From: Marinomonas ostreistagni
GTDB taxonomy: Bacteria > Pseudomonadota > Gammaproteobacteria > Pseudomonadales > Marinomonadaceae
Assembly (NCBI RefSeq): GCF_016461785.1
Contig: NZ_JAEMUH010000004.1
Location: 124,001-188,000, forward strand
Direction: 5' to 3'
Length of the DNA: 64,000 nucleotides
Shown here: positions 29,147 through 38,209 of the stretch, one piece after another
Numbering within the stretch: position 1 is the first letter of the stretch
Layout of the letters: every line of letters begins with the position of its first letter
Notes under the pieces: model-generated
What the model saw: the letters and a program-made list of their open reading frames with translations, nothing else
Database searches by the model: none
Told to the model about the DNA's origin: nothing
Position numbers and translations under genes: made by a program

Positions 29147-30607
29147 TTACTTAAGATGAAGTAACTTGATTGAGATATTTTCTGTTGATGACTTTGCTTC
29201 ATACATAGCTTCATCTGCGGTGGATACTAGACGATTTAAGCTATCGTAATGACCACGGAAGGTCACTATGCCGATACTCGCATAAATGTTTAAGGTATCT
29301 GATTCGATATAAAATGGCTGTTTTAATACTTCGGCAATGGTTTGGGCCAAAACAATAGCTTTTTCCTCGTCGTCTAAATGCTGTTGCAGGACTAAAAACT
29401 CGTCGCCTCCAAATCGAGCAATATGGCAGGTATCAGTTACCAGTGCTTGTAATCGAAAGCCGACTTCTTTTAAAACCGCATCGCCCTTATGGTGACCAAA
29501 GTTATCATTGATTATTTTAAAATTGTTTAGGTCAATAAACATTAAAGCAAATAAGTGTTCTTTGTTTGCGAGTTTATTCTGTCTATTAAAATGATCTTCA
29601 AATGCAAGTCGGTTATCTAGCCCAGTTAATGAGTCTTTATAAGCTAACGTCGAAAGTGAGTTTCTTTCTTGCAATTCATAGCTGGCATCTTCTAGTCGCC
29701 AAACAATAATCTTTTCTCCGTCTTGTTGCACTGTTGTTTGCTCGGTCTTAATTATTGCTCGGTTGAGTGCAATCGCGGAAAGTTGATAGTACTTATCATG
29801 CTTAGGGTGGGGTTCGACAAGATCTTTGAGTTTATGTTGTTTGATTGATTCAAAGTCAACGCCTATTAATTGTATAAAGCGCGGATTTGCTTTAAGAATG
29901 CTGCCTTCTTCTGAAGTAAACACCATCGCTGCAGGCATATCATTGAGCAAAGCATCTACGACTGATTTTTCTTTTTCTAAGGTTTTTAACTTCAGTCGGT
30001 ATAGAAGAAAGGCCGCGAGGAAATTCAGCATGCCAAGCATTAAGGCAACGGTTTGAAGAAGACGTATCTGGCCAGTTTCATAGCGTGCTTGTTGTTCTAT
30101 TGCCAATGCCAGATCATTCATTAAATTTAAAATGATGTGATTGCTCTGCAAGAAGGCCTGATTTAATTCAACAAATAGGGTAGGGGTTGGTGACGCAATA
30201 TATTGCAAGGCTGTTTCGCGCAACGGTAGCCATATTCCCCATGTTTCTTCTACGATATTGTAGTAGCTACGTTCATGAATAGCGTCGAGAGTGACAAGTT
30301 GATTATTGGTATCAATAGTAGAACCACCAATGCGAAAGGCGCTTAGTGTTCGATCAAATAGGTTGACGGTCTGAGTGAACTGGCTGAGCTGAGCTTTATT
30401 TGCAGCGCCTGGTGGCGCGTATAGGAATTCTTTTACCATCTTTTGGGAAAGCATGCGTTGGCGGCCGGCTAAATTGAGTTCAATGGTTTGCGTTTGAATT
30501 CTTTGTGTTAACCATATGTTCATACCTAGGGCCAGTCCGTCAAATACAAAAAACAAAACCACTGCATAAGTAAGAAATGGGTTTGCTTTGTTTGTTATCC
30601 AGCGCAT
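29147..30607 (-). CDS. PilJ-type sensor, PAS and GGDEF protein (diguanylate cyclase)
   Basis: Membrane-bound signalling enzyme making cyclic di-GMP. Layout: TM1 about 11-33; periplasmic PilJ/NarX-like helical sensor with the hallmark NLAGRQRMLSQKM (about 45-57); TM2 about 184-204; PAS about 212-310; GGDEF domain from about 318. The active-site loop is intact (GGDEF at 400-404), and DNRLAFEDHF and DLNNFKIINDNFGHHKGD blocks are present. The RxxD inhibitory site normally five residues before GGDEF is absent, so no product feedback through it is expected. There is no EAL domain. PilJ-like domains of this kind sense nitrate in NarX, but ligand here is unknown. Confidence 0.9.
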   Translation of the reverse strand: MRWITNKANPFLTYAVVLFFVFDGLALGMNIWLTQRIQTQTIELNLAGRQRMLSQKMVKEFLYAPPGAANKAQLSQFTQTVNLFDRTLSAFRIGGSTIDTNNQLVTLDAIHERSYYNIVEETWGIWLPLRETALQYIASPTPTLFVELNQAFLQSNHIILNLMNDLALAIEQQARYETGQIRLLQTVALMLGMLNFLAAFLLYRLKLKTLEKEKSVVDALLNDMPAAMVFTSEEGSILKANPRFIQLIGVDFESIKQHKLKDLVEPHPKHDKYYQLSAIALNRAIIKTEQTTVQQDGEKIIVWRLEDASYELQERNSLSTLAYKDSLTGLDNRLAFEDHFNRQNKLANKEHLFALMFIDLNNFKIINDNFGHHKGDAVLKEVGFRLQALVTDTCHIARFGGDEFLVLQQHLDDEEKAIVLAQTIAEVLKQPFYIESDTLNIYASIGIVTFRGHYDSLNRLVSTADEAMYEAKSSTENISIKLLHLK

Positions 30608-30730
30608 TAATTCATCTCCATTCGAACGATCGCTGCCTAATGTGAGGCTTCTGTTTGTTCAGCATTAACGCGATAGAGGGACCATCAATGCTTGCTTATT
30701 AATAATAGAATGTAAGCAATAAACTGGCCA

Positions 30731-30755
30731 AAAAAAAGGGGACCAAAGGTCCCCT
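30731..30755 (-). terminator. Terminator after pycB
   Basis: AGGGGACC stem with a 3-nt loop, followed on the minus strand by a T-run of eight, 22 bp after the pycB stop. The remainder of 30608-30730 has no clear signal. Confidence 0.9.
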
Positions 30756-30776
30756 AAATGAACAACACACTATAAG

Positions 30777-32585
30777 TTAGTGCGGAACTATTTCGATTAG
30801 GGTTTCGCCAGGTGTAACGCGATCCCCTTTTGTGACATGAACCCCTGCTACTTTGCCTGCAATAGGGGCTTGGATTTCGGTTTCCATTTTCATCGCTTCT
30901 GTGATGAGTAATGCTTGGCCTGCGGTGACCTCATCGCCTACGTTTACCAGTACATCCACAATGTTGCCTGGCATCGCTGTCGTAATGTCGCCTGGACCTG
31001 ATGCTTTGCCGCGTTTGTTACCAGAGGCAGCACCGCCGTCGTATTCATTCAGTGACTCGAATAGTACTTCTTCTGGCATGCCATCAAGCGTTAGGTAAAT
31101 GTGACGCTTGCCTGAGTTGTCGCCACCGACACCGGTGATTTCAACTTGGTATGTTTCACCATGTACATCGATCTTGAATTCCGTCGAGACACTTGCTGAA
31201 GCCTTTGTTGTCCCAGCTGCGGCGATAGGTTCCAGTGCTTCTGGGACCAAAGTCCCGGCTTCACGTTGTTCTAGGAACTGCTTGCCGATGTCTTGAAACA
31301 TAGCGTAGGTCAGAACGTCTTCTTCAGACTTAGCCAACTCACCGATGTCTTTACGCAAACGCTCCATTTCAGCACCTAGTGCGTCCGCAGGGCGCCCCTC
31401 AATAGGCTGTTCAGAACCGATGGCTTTGGTTCTTACTTCTGGATTCACCGCCGCTGGTGGATGTCCGTAGCCACCTTGTAGATAGCGTTTCACTTCATTG
31501 GTGATGGTCTTGTAGCGCTCTCCAGCCAAGATGTTCATCACGGCTTGGGTTCCGACGATCTGTGAAGTTGGGGTTACAAGGGGAGGGAACCCCAAATCTT
31601 CACGGACGCGTGGAATTTCTGCGAATACATCACGAATGCGATCCAGTGCTTGCTGCTCTTTTAGTTGGTTGGCAAGATTAGACATCATGCCGCCCGGTAC
31701 TTGGTTGATCTGTACGGAAACGTCTTCTTTGGTGAACTCGCTTTCAAATTGGTGATACTTCTTACGCACCTCTTTGAAGTAATCAGCGATTTCGGTCAGT
31801 AATTCTAGGTCTAAGCCTGTGTCCCATTGCGTGCCTTTAAGGGCGGCAACTTGCGACTCAGTTGCTGGGTGGCTGGTGCCAGATGCAAACGATGAAATAG
31901 CTGTATCAATGTGTTCTGCACCCGCTTCGATGGCTTTTAGCTGACACAGTGGTGCTAGGCCCGCAGTCGAGTGGCTGTGTACGAACAGTGGCAGATCAAT
32001 GTGGGCTTTGATCGCTTTTACTAAGTCGTATGTCGCATAAGGTGTCAGCAGACCTGCCATGTCTTTGATGGCAATGGAGTCTGCACCCATTTCTTTTAGG
32101 GCTTGAGCTTGCTCTACAAACAGATCCAGAGTGTGTACTGGGCTGGTGGTATAACAGATCGTGCCTTGTGCGTGTTTACCTGCTTTTTTAACCGCTTTGA
32201 TAGCCGTTTCTAGGTTGCGAAGGTCATTTAAGGCGTCGAAAACACGGAATACGTCGATGCCATTTTCTGCAGCTTTAGCAACAAACGCTTCGACGACATC
32301 ATCTGCGTAATGGCGGTAGCCGAGTAGATTTTGTCCGCGCAGCAGCATTTGTAAGCGAGTATTTGGTAGTGCCTGACGAAGTTGACGTAGGCGCTCCCAT
32401 GGATCTTCTTTTAGAAAGCGGACGCAGGCGTCGAACGTCGCGCCACCCCAAACTTCAAGGGACCAGAACCCCACAGCGTCCAGCTTGTCACAAATAGGAA
32501 GCATATCTTCGGTACGCATACGCGTGGCAATCAAAGACTGGTGTGCATCCCTTAAGATGACGTCTGTTACCTGTACTTTGCTCAT
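30777..32585 (-). CDS. pycB: Pyruvate carboxylase subunit B (OadA-like, biotinylated)
   Basis: Carboxyltransferase subunit with biotin carrier. The N-terminal part has the metal and substrate site RDAHQSLIATRMRT and the VHSHSTAGLA strand; the C-terminal biotinyl domain carries EAMKMETEIQ with Lys566 as the biotinylation site, after an Ala/Ser-rich linker near 470-490. At 602 residues it equals the Pseudomonas protein annotated as oxaloacetate decarboxylase alpha. The membrane beta and gamma subunits of the Na+-pumping decarboxylase are absent and a biotin carboxylase gene lies 23 bp upstream, so anaplerotic pyruvate carboxylation to oxaloacetate is the better call. Confidence 0.9.
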   Translation of the reverse strand: MSKVQVTDVILRDAHQSLIATRMRTEDMLPICDKLDAVGFWSLEVWGGATFDACVRFLKEDPWERLRQLRQALPNTRLQMLLRGQNLLGYRHYADDVVEAFVAKAAENGIDVFRVFDALNDLRNLETAIKAVKKAGKHAQGTICYTTSPVHTLDLFVEQAQALKEMGADSIAIKDMAGLLTPYATYDLVKAIKAHIDLPLFVHSHSTAGLAPLCQLKAIEAGAEHIDTAISSFASGTSHPATESQVAALKGTQWDTGLDLELLTEIADYFKEVRKKYHQFESEFTKEDVSVQINQVPGGMMSNLANQLKEQQALDRIRDVFAEIPRVREDLGFPPLVTPTSQIVGTQAVMNILAGERYKTITNEVKRYLQGGYGHPPAAVNPEVRTKAIGSEQPIEGRPADALGAEMERLRKDIGELAKSEEDVLTYAMFQDIGKQFLEQREAGTLVPEALEPIAAAGTTKASASVSTEFKIDVHGETYQVEITGVGGDNSGKRHIYLTLDGMPEEVLFESLNEYDGGAASGNKRGKASGPGDITTAMPGNIVDVLVNVGDEVTAGQALLITEAMKMETEIQAPIAGKVAGVHVTKGDRVTPGETLIEIVPH

Positions 32586-32608
32586 TGGTTTTTCTCCTTG
32601 TTCTCTTT

Positions 32609-34024
32609 CTAAACGGCTGCGTGTGCAGCGATGGCTGCTGCGATGGCGAGGGCAATCTCGCTTGGCGCGCGTTTGTCAGAGTAATTCAATAGCTCAGGGT
32701 GATTCGGTACGAAGCTGGTGTTGAAGTGGCCGCTTCTGAACTCTTCATTTTTCAAAATTTCTTGGTAGTAGTTGGCGGTGGTTTTGACGCCTTGCACGCG
32801 CATATCGGCTAGTGCGCGAGCGCCACGGTCCAACGCATCTTCCCAATTCAATGCCCAGACCACTAACTTCAGACACATGGAGTCAAAGTACGGTGGAATG
32901 GTGTAACCAGTGTAAATTGCCGTATCGGTTCGAACGCCAGGGCCACCTGGTGCGTAGTAGCGTGTAATACGACCAAAGCTCGGTAAGAAACTGTTCTTTG
33001 GGTCTTCCGCATTGATTCGAAACTGCAGGGCAAAACCACGGTATGAAATGTCTTCTTGGCGGTAGCTCAACGGTAAGCCCGAGGCCACACGAATTTGTTC
33101 ACGAACAATGTCGACACCAGTAATTTGCTCGGTAATGGTGTGCTCAACCTGTACGCGGGTATTCATCTCCATAAAGTAGATGTCATTGCCCGTGACAAGG
33201 AACTCAACTGTTCCAGCATTTTCATAGCCCACTGCTTTAGCGGCTTTCACTGCAAGCTCACCAACGTAAGAACGTTGCTCAGGTGTAAGCTGAGGGCTCG
33301 GGGCGATCTCGATTAGCTTTTGGTTACGGCGCTGAATAGAGCAATCGCGTTCGTATAGGTGAATCGCTTCGCCTTGGCTGTCTGCTAAAATCTGTACCTC
33401 GATGTGTTTAGGGTCGACGATACATTTTTCTAAAAATACTTCGGCGGAACCAAACGCTTTGGTTGCTTCAGAAATAACGCGCGGGTATTGGTCGCGTAAT
33501 TCTTTTTCGCTGTCACAGCGACGGATACCGCGTCCGCCACCACCAGATGTGGCTTTTAGCATCACTGGGTAGCCAATATCGTGAGCCAGCAGTACGGCTT
33601 CATCAATATTCGCAAGATTGTCTTCAGAGCCTGGTGTCACAGGGACACCGGCTGCGATCATACTTTTTCGAGCTTGTGTTTTATCGCCCATTTTTGCGAT
33701 GACATCGGCCTTTGGTCCAATGAATGTAATGCCACGCTCTTGGCAGATTTGAGCAAACTCAGCATTCTCAGAAAGAAAGCCGTAGCCTGGGTGAATGGCA
33801 TCACAGCCTGTTTCCACTGCAAGGTTTACAATGCGTCGAGCATCAAGGTAGCCAGCCAATGGGTCTTCGCCCAGGCTATAAGCCTCATCGGCACGCTTAA
33901 CATGCAGTGCGTGGCGGTCTGGCTCCGTGAAAATTGCTACCGAGCGAATGCCCATTTCGGCACATGCACGAACGATACGTACGGCAATTTCTCCACGGTT
34001 AGCAATCAATATTTTCTTCAGCAT
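32609..34024 (-). CDS. pycA: Pyruvate carboxylase subunit A (biotin carboxylase)
   Basis: ATP-grasp enzyme that carboxylates biotin on PycB. The protein shows ILIANRGEIAVRI at the start, the glycine-rich ATP loop TSGGGGRGIR near 162-171, FMEMNTRVQVEHTITE and the KVFxNRR-type C-terminal region. ATG 34024, preceded by GGAGAGG, gives 471 residues; a second ATG 12 bp upstream overlaps that site. It resembles AccC, but pairing with pycB and divergence from a LysR gene follows the Pseudomonas pyruvate carboxylase locus. About 140 bp separate it from the regulator. Confidence 0.92.
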   Translation of the reverse strand: MLKKILIANRGEIAVRIVRACAEMGIRSVAIFTEPDRHALHVKRADEAYSLGEDPLAGYLDARRIVNLAVETGCDAIHPGYGFLSENAEFAQICQERGITFIGPKADVIAKMGDKTQARKSMIAAGVPVTPGSEDNLANIDEAVLLAHDIGYPVMLKATSGGGGRGIRRCDSEKELRDQYPRVISEATKAFGSAEVFLEKCIVDPKHIEVQILADSQGEAIHLYERDCSIQRRNQKLIEIAPSPQLTPEQRSYVGELAVKAAKAVGYENAGTVEFLVTGNDIYFMEMNTRVQVEHTITEQITGVDIVREQIRVASGLPLSYRQEDISYRGFALQFRINAEDPKNSFLPSFGRITRYYAPGGPGVRTDTAIYTGYTIPPYFDSMCLKLVVWALNWEDALDRGARALADMRVQGVKTTANYYQEILKNEEFRSGHFNTSFVPNHPELLNYSDKRAPSEIALAIAAAIAAHAAV

Positions 34025-34111
34025 TTTCCTCTCCATGTGCTCAAATCAAGCATGGCAATTACAGTATTCTAAAGTTACAAAAATAAATAATTGATATTTT
34101 TTTGGTAAACC

Positions 34112-34127
34112 ATAAGTAATAGCTTAT
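34112..34127. promoter_or_regulatory. Inverted repeat between pycA and pycR, possible LysR-type operator
   Basis: ATAAG-N6-CTTAT lies about 40 bp from the pycR start and 88 bp from pycA, within the only spacer between the divergent genes. It resembles the short interrupted dyads bound by LysR-type regulators and could serve both autoregulation and pycA control. Confidence 0.4.
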
Positions 34128-34165
34128 AGTTAATTGAAAATGATTAGATTTCATAAGGTTGGGTG

Positions 34166-35110
34166 ATGATTTATACACTTGGACAGCTTTTAAATAGGCT
34201 CACATTTCGTCAATTGCAGGTGTTTCAGGTGGTTTTTCATAAGCTAAGCTACTCGAAAGCCGCTGAAGAATTGGGATTAACCCAGCCAGCGGTCAGTGCG
34301 CAAATGAAGCAATTAGAAGCAGCGCTTGGACAGCCAATGTTTGATTATGTGGGCAAGCAGTTGTATGTCACGCCCGCTGGAGCGCAACTCGAAAAAGTGG
34401 TGCGGGAGATTTTCAGCGATTTAGAGACGCTGCAAATGAACTTGTATCAACTAGAAGGGAAGCTTCGTGGAGAGCTACGTTTATGTGTGATCAGCTCGGC
34501 TGAAATCATCGTGCCGTATTTGCTGAAAGGGTTTCTAGAGAAATTCCCTGAAGTGGAGGTTAGGGTAACTGTGTTGAACCGAACCAATGCAACCGATCGC
34601 TTGTTGCAAAACCAAGACGATATTGTCATTACAGGTATTGTTCCCGATACGCGTTTGCTCAGTCGACAACCTTTCTACGACAACTTACTGGTGCCTGTTG
34701 TTAAAGCGGGGCACTCACTGCTGGAGCAGAATGATGTCTCGGCGCAAGCGTTTTTTGATGCTGGCTTTTTGCAGCGAGAGGTGGGGTCTGGTTCTCGAGC
34801 GGCGATAGAGGGTTTTTGTAAGTCCCAACGCATTCAATTCACACCAGTGCTTGAGTTTGGTTCTAACGAGTCTGTGAAACATGGCGTGATAGCTGGACTA
34901 GGTGTGGCGTTATTGCCCTTTGCCAATGTCATATCAGAATTAAAAACTGGCGTGTTAGTGATGCCGACGATCAAAGGCTTCCCGATCAAACGAAGCTGGT
35001 GTGCCGTGTATCCTAGTAGCAAGCAACCGACTCCGGTGATGCAGGCATTTCTCGATCATCTTCGAGATGAAGGTGATAAGTGTCTTTCAGAAGAGTTTCG
35101 TTACCCGTAA
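34166..35110 (+). CDS. pycR: LysR-family regulator of the pyruvate carboxylase genes
   Basis: LysR-type transcription factor of 314 residues. The N-terminal winged HTH is at about 15-75 (LTFRQLQVFQVV, SYSKAAEELGLTQPAVSAQMKQLEAALG), followed by a periplasmic-binding-protein-like effector domain. ATG 34166 is 7 bp from AAGG; GTG 34163 is too close. It is divergent from pycA, the position occupied by PycR in Pseudomonas aeruginosa, so regulation of pycAB is likely, though the effector is unknown. Its stop is 3 bp from that of the convergent hydrolase gene. Confidence 0.85.
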   Translation: MIYTLGQLLNRLTFRQLQVFQVVFHKLSYSKAAEELGLTQPAVSAQMKQLEAALGQPMFDYVGKQLYVTPAGAQLEKVVREIFSDLETLQMNLYQLEGKLRGELRLCVISSAEIIVPYLLKGFLEKFPEVEVRVTVLNRTNATDRLLQNQDDIVITGIVPDTRLLSRQPFYDNLLVPVVKAGHSLLEQNDVSAQAFFDAGFLQREVGSGSRAAIEGFCKSQRIQFTPVLEFGSNESVKHGVIAGLGVALLPFANVISELKTGVLVMPTIKGFPIKRSWCAVYPSSKQPTPVMQAFLDHLRDEGDKCLSEEFRYP

Positions 35111-35113
35111 GCG

Positions 35114-36613
35114 TTAAAACAGATCTTCGCCAAAATGATGATCGGTTATGCTCTCATCATCGGTAAACGTCCAAAAATTGATGCTAAATGGAGCGATAAC
35201 ATCAAGTTTTGGTAACTTGGGGAAGTCTTTTAAGCGAACTTTGCCTTTACGAAACTTGGGAATGACGCCATTGATCAAGACCTTCTTGCTGGTTAGTTTA
35301 TCGGCGGTTAATTCAAAGCGCTTTTTTGGTGAACCAAAAGATTGAAACTTCAAACGATGGGGCTTATTGGTCATGTTAATGATCAGTAAAGTCATGCGAT
35401 TGGATTTGTGTCCGCCGTGACAGTAGACGATTAACTCTGGGTTTTGACTGCTAACGGAGTAAACCTGCTGCCCCATTAAGCGTTTCCACAGCCAGCTAAC
35501 CCAAAAATCTGGATTAGGTTTTAGGCTTTCTCGTTGCAATAATCCGTAATCACCCCCGATGAGAGACTGCCTAATCATGACTTTTTGTCCGAGTTTTGCA
35601 CCTCTGCCTAGTTGATCTGCCCACCAAAAACAGGAAGCAAAACGATCCGATAATTTCGGTTGTCCTCCGCATTGAGCAGAGCCAGATTCACCGGTCCAAA
35701 GTTCCGCTTGTGGCTGAAATGCGCGACGATAGTTTTCTAATTGCTTGGAATACACTTCAAAGTCTTTGAGTGATCGAGGATCAAGTAATCGTTCTACACG
35801 AGCGCTGCGCGTGCGAATAGGTGATCGTTGACTCTGGAAAGGGTAATAATGCCAGTCGACAATATCTAGCTGCCCATTCAGCTCCTCCAGAAAAGCGGGT
35901 GTAATGTTGGACAGGAACTTAATGGTTTCCCCTAAAAAGGGCCAAAAGGCACTGCCAGGACCCGCGATGCGACTTTGTGGACTGAGCAAACGAACTTGAT
36001 TAATGAAGCGCTGGTAATCTAGTACCAACTGCTTGGCTCGCGGTTGAGCACTGAGTCCATGGAAAGCCCAGTAGGCGTTTAACTCATTGCCCAATTCACA
36101 TACATCAATATTTACTCCCCGCTGTTGTGTGTATTGCAGCAGAGCCGCGCAGTCGGCACCGTTCCAGTTGCCGTGTTGTTTGCGATCAAATGCACCATAT
36201 TTAAAGGTGAACATGAATTTCAGCTCATGCTCTTTAATGAATTGAATTAGTCGATTCCAAATTGCTTCACTGAGCTCAGGCTCTTTCTCATTGGGAAGTT
36301 CTTGGGAACAAAAATAATGAATGGTGTCAGCCTCTGAACCGCCCACTCTTAAATAAGCAGGGGATAAATGTTTGACGTATTGACTAAGTTTGGGGTGATC
36401 CAAAGGTAATGGCGGCACGCGTACTGTGCCAAGCCCTCGACTGGAACGATCGCTACCTTCCCACCACTGACCACCAATGATTAGAGAGATATCAATGGAG
36501 AAAGACAGATAGCGCTCGTCAACTTGATGCACTGGAGTTGATTGTTCTAGCTTTATCGTATTGATAGGGCGAGCACGTGAAGTAGTGGCGCGTCGAAATA
36601 GAGTGTAAGCCAT
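35114..36613 (-). CDS. Heparanase-like glycoside hydrolase (GH79-type)
   Basis: A 499-residue protein resembling clan A glycosidases of the heparanase group. Seen: LRVGGSEADTIHYF (about 91-104), CELGNELNAYW with the presumed acid/base Glu after GN, DWHYYPF, and LWTGESGSAQCGG with the presumed nucleophile Glu. After about residue 390 comes a beta-sandwich-like tail rich in Lys. The Pro of the usual GNEP motif is Leu here. No signal peptide or membrane anchor is visible from ATG 36613 (TGGAG 6 bp upstream), so it would be cytoplasmic unless exported unconventionally. A glucuronidase acting on uronic-acid-containing glycan is the family expectation; the substrate is not known. Confidence 0.65.
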   Translation of the reverse strand: MAYTLFRRATTSRARPINTIKLEQSTPVHQVDERYLSFSIDISLIIGGQWWEGSDRSSRGLGTVRVPPLPLDHPKLSQYVKHLSPAYLRVGGSEADTIHYFCSQELPNEKEPELSEAIWNRLIQFIKEHELKFMFTFKYGAFDRKQHGNWNGADCAALLQYTQQRGVNIDVCELGNELNAYWAFHGLSAQPRAKQLVLDYQRFINQVRLLSPQSRIAGPGSAFWPFLGETIKFLSNITPAFLEELNGQLDIVDWHYYPFQSQRSPIRTRSARVERLLDPRSLKDFEVYSKQLENYRRAFQPQAELWTGESGSAQCGGQPKLSDRFASCFWWADQLGRGAKLGQKVMIRQSLIGGDYGLLQRESLKPNPDFWVSWLWKRLMGQQVYSVSSQNPELIVYCHGGHKSNRMTLLIINMTNKPHRLKFQSFGSPKKRFELTADKLTSKKVLINGVIPKFRKGKVRLKDFPKLPKLDVIAPFSINFWTFTDDESITDHHFGEDLF

Positions 36614-36808
36614 GATGATCTCCAAACAGAGAAGCCAGTTTGCCGAGAATGTATGACAAGCTTGTGACGTCTATAATAAGGAGGTGATAAACAATATTCA
36701 TAACAACATTAGAAAAACTCACCTGAGCATCAGACTTGTCTGTTGCATTAATAAGTAATTCGGCCAATGATTTAGGTCCCCCTAAACAGAATAACAAAGA
36801 GAGCTGAA

Positions 36809-38125
36809 GTGAACCCTGTCGTCAATCCTTATGGATTAACCATGCACGCGCAACGTGATGCGCTCTATGCGGAGTTACATTCCCGTCCTTTCCAAGTCAT
36901 TTCCAGTACTGCAAGAGTGAGCTATCTAGCGGTCATGATGAATGGCGAGCAAAAGAAGCAAGACTTCCAGCACTTTATCGGTTTGTATCAACGCTACGGT
37001 GTCGTGCCGCCAGCGCAAGATTCTGTGTGTCTTGAAGTCAGTTTCGGAGACGTCCGGATTCGCCGTGAGGCCCATCTAGAATTCATCTCTTACACCATTA
37101 TTAACGAAGGTGCACCATTTCTAGCGGACCCGTTTGCTAATAATGGTTTAAGCTGTTTGCCTAAAGATTGGGTGGGAGGCATGGTTGGAACGGTGGTTTC
37201 AGCTTTCCATGTCGCCATTGAAGACGCGAGACAGCAACCAGAACCTGAATTGGCACAAGTGAAATCTTACTTTGAGGGAATGCGCTTAGTGGGCAGCCGA
37301 CCTCAAAATGGTGATGCTCAAGTTTGGACGACTTTTCAGGTACACAGCGATGGTTGTGGTCGTACTTTGATTTATAACCGTAATATGAGTGACAGTCAGC
37401 TCGGTCGTATGGTGCAGCGCTTAATTGAGATTGAATCATATCGTCTGTTTGCTTTGCTGGGGTTGCCAATGGCTCGTTATTACAATCAGCGTTTGGCTAA
37501 TATGGACCAAAAACTGGCTGACTTAACCGCGCAGCTTGCCGAGACGAAAGACGAAATTGATGAGCAAGAAGTGCTAGAGCAAATTATTGATATGGCAGCT
37601 TGGGTGGAAGCGGCTCGAGCTAAGACCACGTTTCGGTTTAGCGCAACGTCTGCCTACCACGACTTAGTGTTAAAGCGACTTGCTGAATTAAAAGAAGATG
37701 AAGTGTCGGGGCATTTAACCATTACCGAATTTATGACCCGTCGTTTAACGCCAGCGGTGCGAACCTGTAAAGCGACCAGTGAGCACTTAGAAAATCTTTC
37801 TCGACGAATTGACCGAGTATCAGACATGATGCGCACTCGTGTTGAAATGTCTATTCAATCACAAAATCAACATTTGCTTGCTTCTATGGATCGTCGTTCA
37901 AAAATTCAACTGGCCATGCAACATACGGTTGAAGGCCTGTCTGTAGCCGCCATTTCCTATTACAGCATTGGCTTGTTGAAATATTTGATTGAAGCCGCTT
38001 ACGACAATGGAGCGCCCATTAATAAAAGCCTAGCGGTTGGGATAACGGTGCCACTGGTAATTGGTGGGGTTTGGTGGGCGACTCGCCGTATTCACAAGCG
38101 TTTTCTTAAATTGGCAAAAGAGTAG
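36809..38125 (+). CDS. DUF3422 membrane-anchored protein
   Basis: Matches my memory of the DUF3422 family (about 430 residues, proteobacterial, function unknown). The N-terminal two thirds is soluble and begins with a conserved YAELHSRPFQ segment near residue 20; coiled-coil helices run about 226-260 and 315-345. Two hydrophobic helices lie near the C terminus (about 378-397 and 404-422), ending in a basic tail. GTG 36809 with GAGAG upstream is the chosen start; an ATG 33 bp downstream would remove the first conserved residues. It stands alone on the plus strand and ends at a hairpin terminator. Confidence 0.75.
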   Translation: MNPVVNPYGLTMHAQRDALYAELHSRPFQVISSTARVSYLAVMMNGEQKKQDFQHFIGLYQRYGVVPPAQDSVCLEVSFGDVRIRREAHLEFISYTIINEGAPFLADPFANNGLSCLPKDWVGGMVGTVVSAFHVAIEDARQQPEPELAQVKSYFEGMRLVGSRPQNGDAQVWTTFQVHSDGCGRTLIYNRNMSDSQLGRMVQRLIEIESYRLFALLGLPMARYYNQRLANMDQKLADLTAQLAETKDEIDEQEVLEQIIDMAAWVEAARAKTTFRFSATSAYHDLVLKRLAELKEDEVSGHLTITEFMTRRLTPAVRTCKATSEHLENLSRRIDRVSDMMRTRVEMSIQSQNQHLLASMDRRSKIQLAMQHTVEGLSVAAISYYSIGLLKYLIEAAYDNGAPINKSLAVGITVPLVIGGVWWATRRIHKRFLKLAKE

Positions 38126-38165
38126 TCGACGGCTTTCGTGCGCTAGTGGTTTTCTATAAATCAGT

Positions 38166-38207
38166 AACAGCTCTGTTATTCGTATGATGACAGAGCTGTT
38201 TTGTTTG
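38166..38207 (+). terminator. Terminator after DUF3422 gene
   Basis: AACAGCTCTGT pairs with ACAGAGCTGTT with further weak pairs inside, followed by TTTTGTTT. It separates the DUF3422 gene from the convergent DUF3010 gene. Confidence 0.8.
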
Positions 38208-38209
38208 AG

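Noticed and set aside
30777..32585. Alpha subunit of a sodium-pumping oxaloacetate decarboxylase
   Set aside because: No beta or gamma membrane subunit is nearby, while a biotin carboxylase gene and divergent LysR gene match the pyruvate carboxylase locus.
36656..36665. Perfect palindrome ACAAGCTTGT before the GH79 gene
   Set aside because: Only 10 bp, single copy, and no regulator nearby to connect it with; expected by chance at this length.
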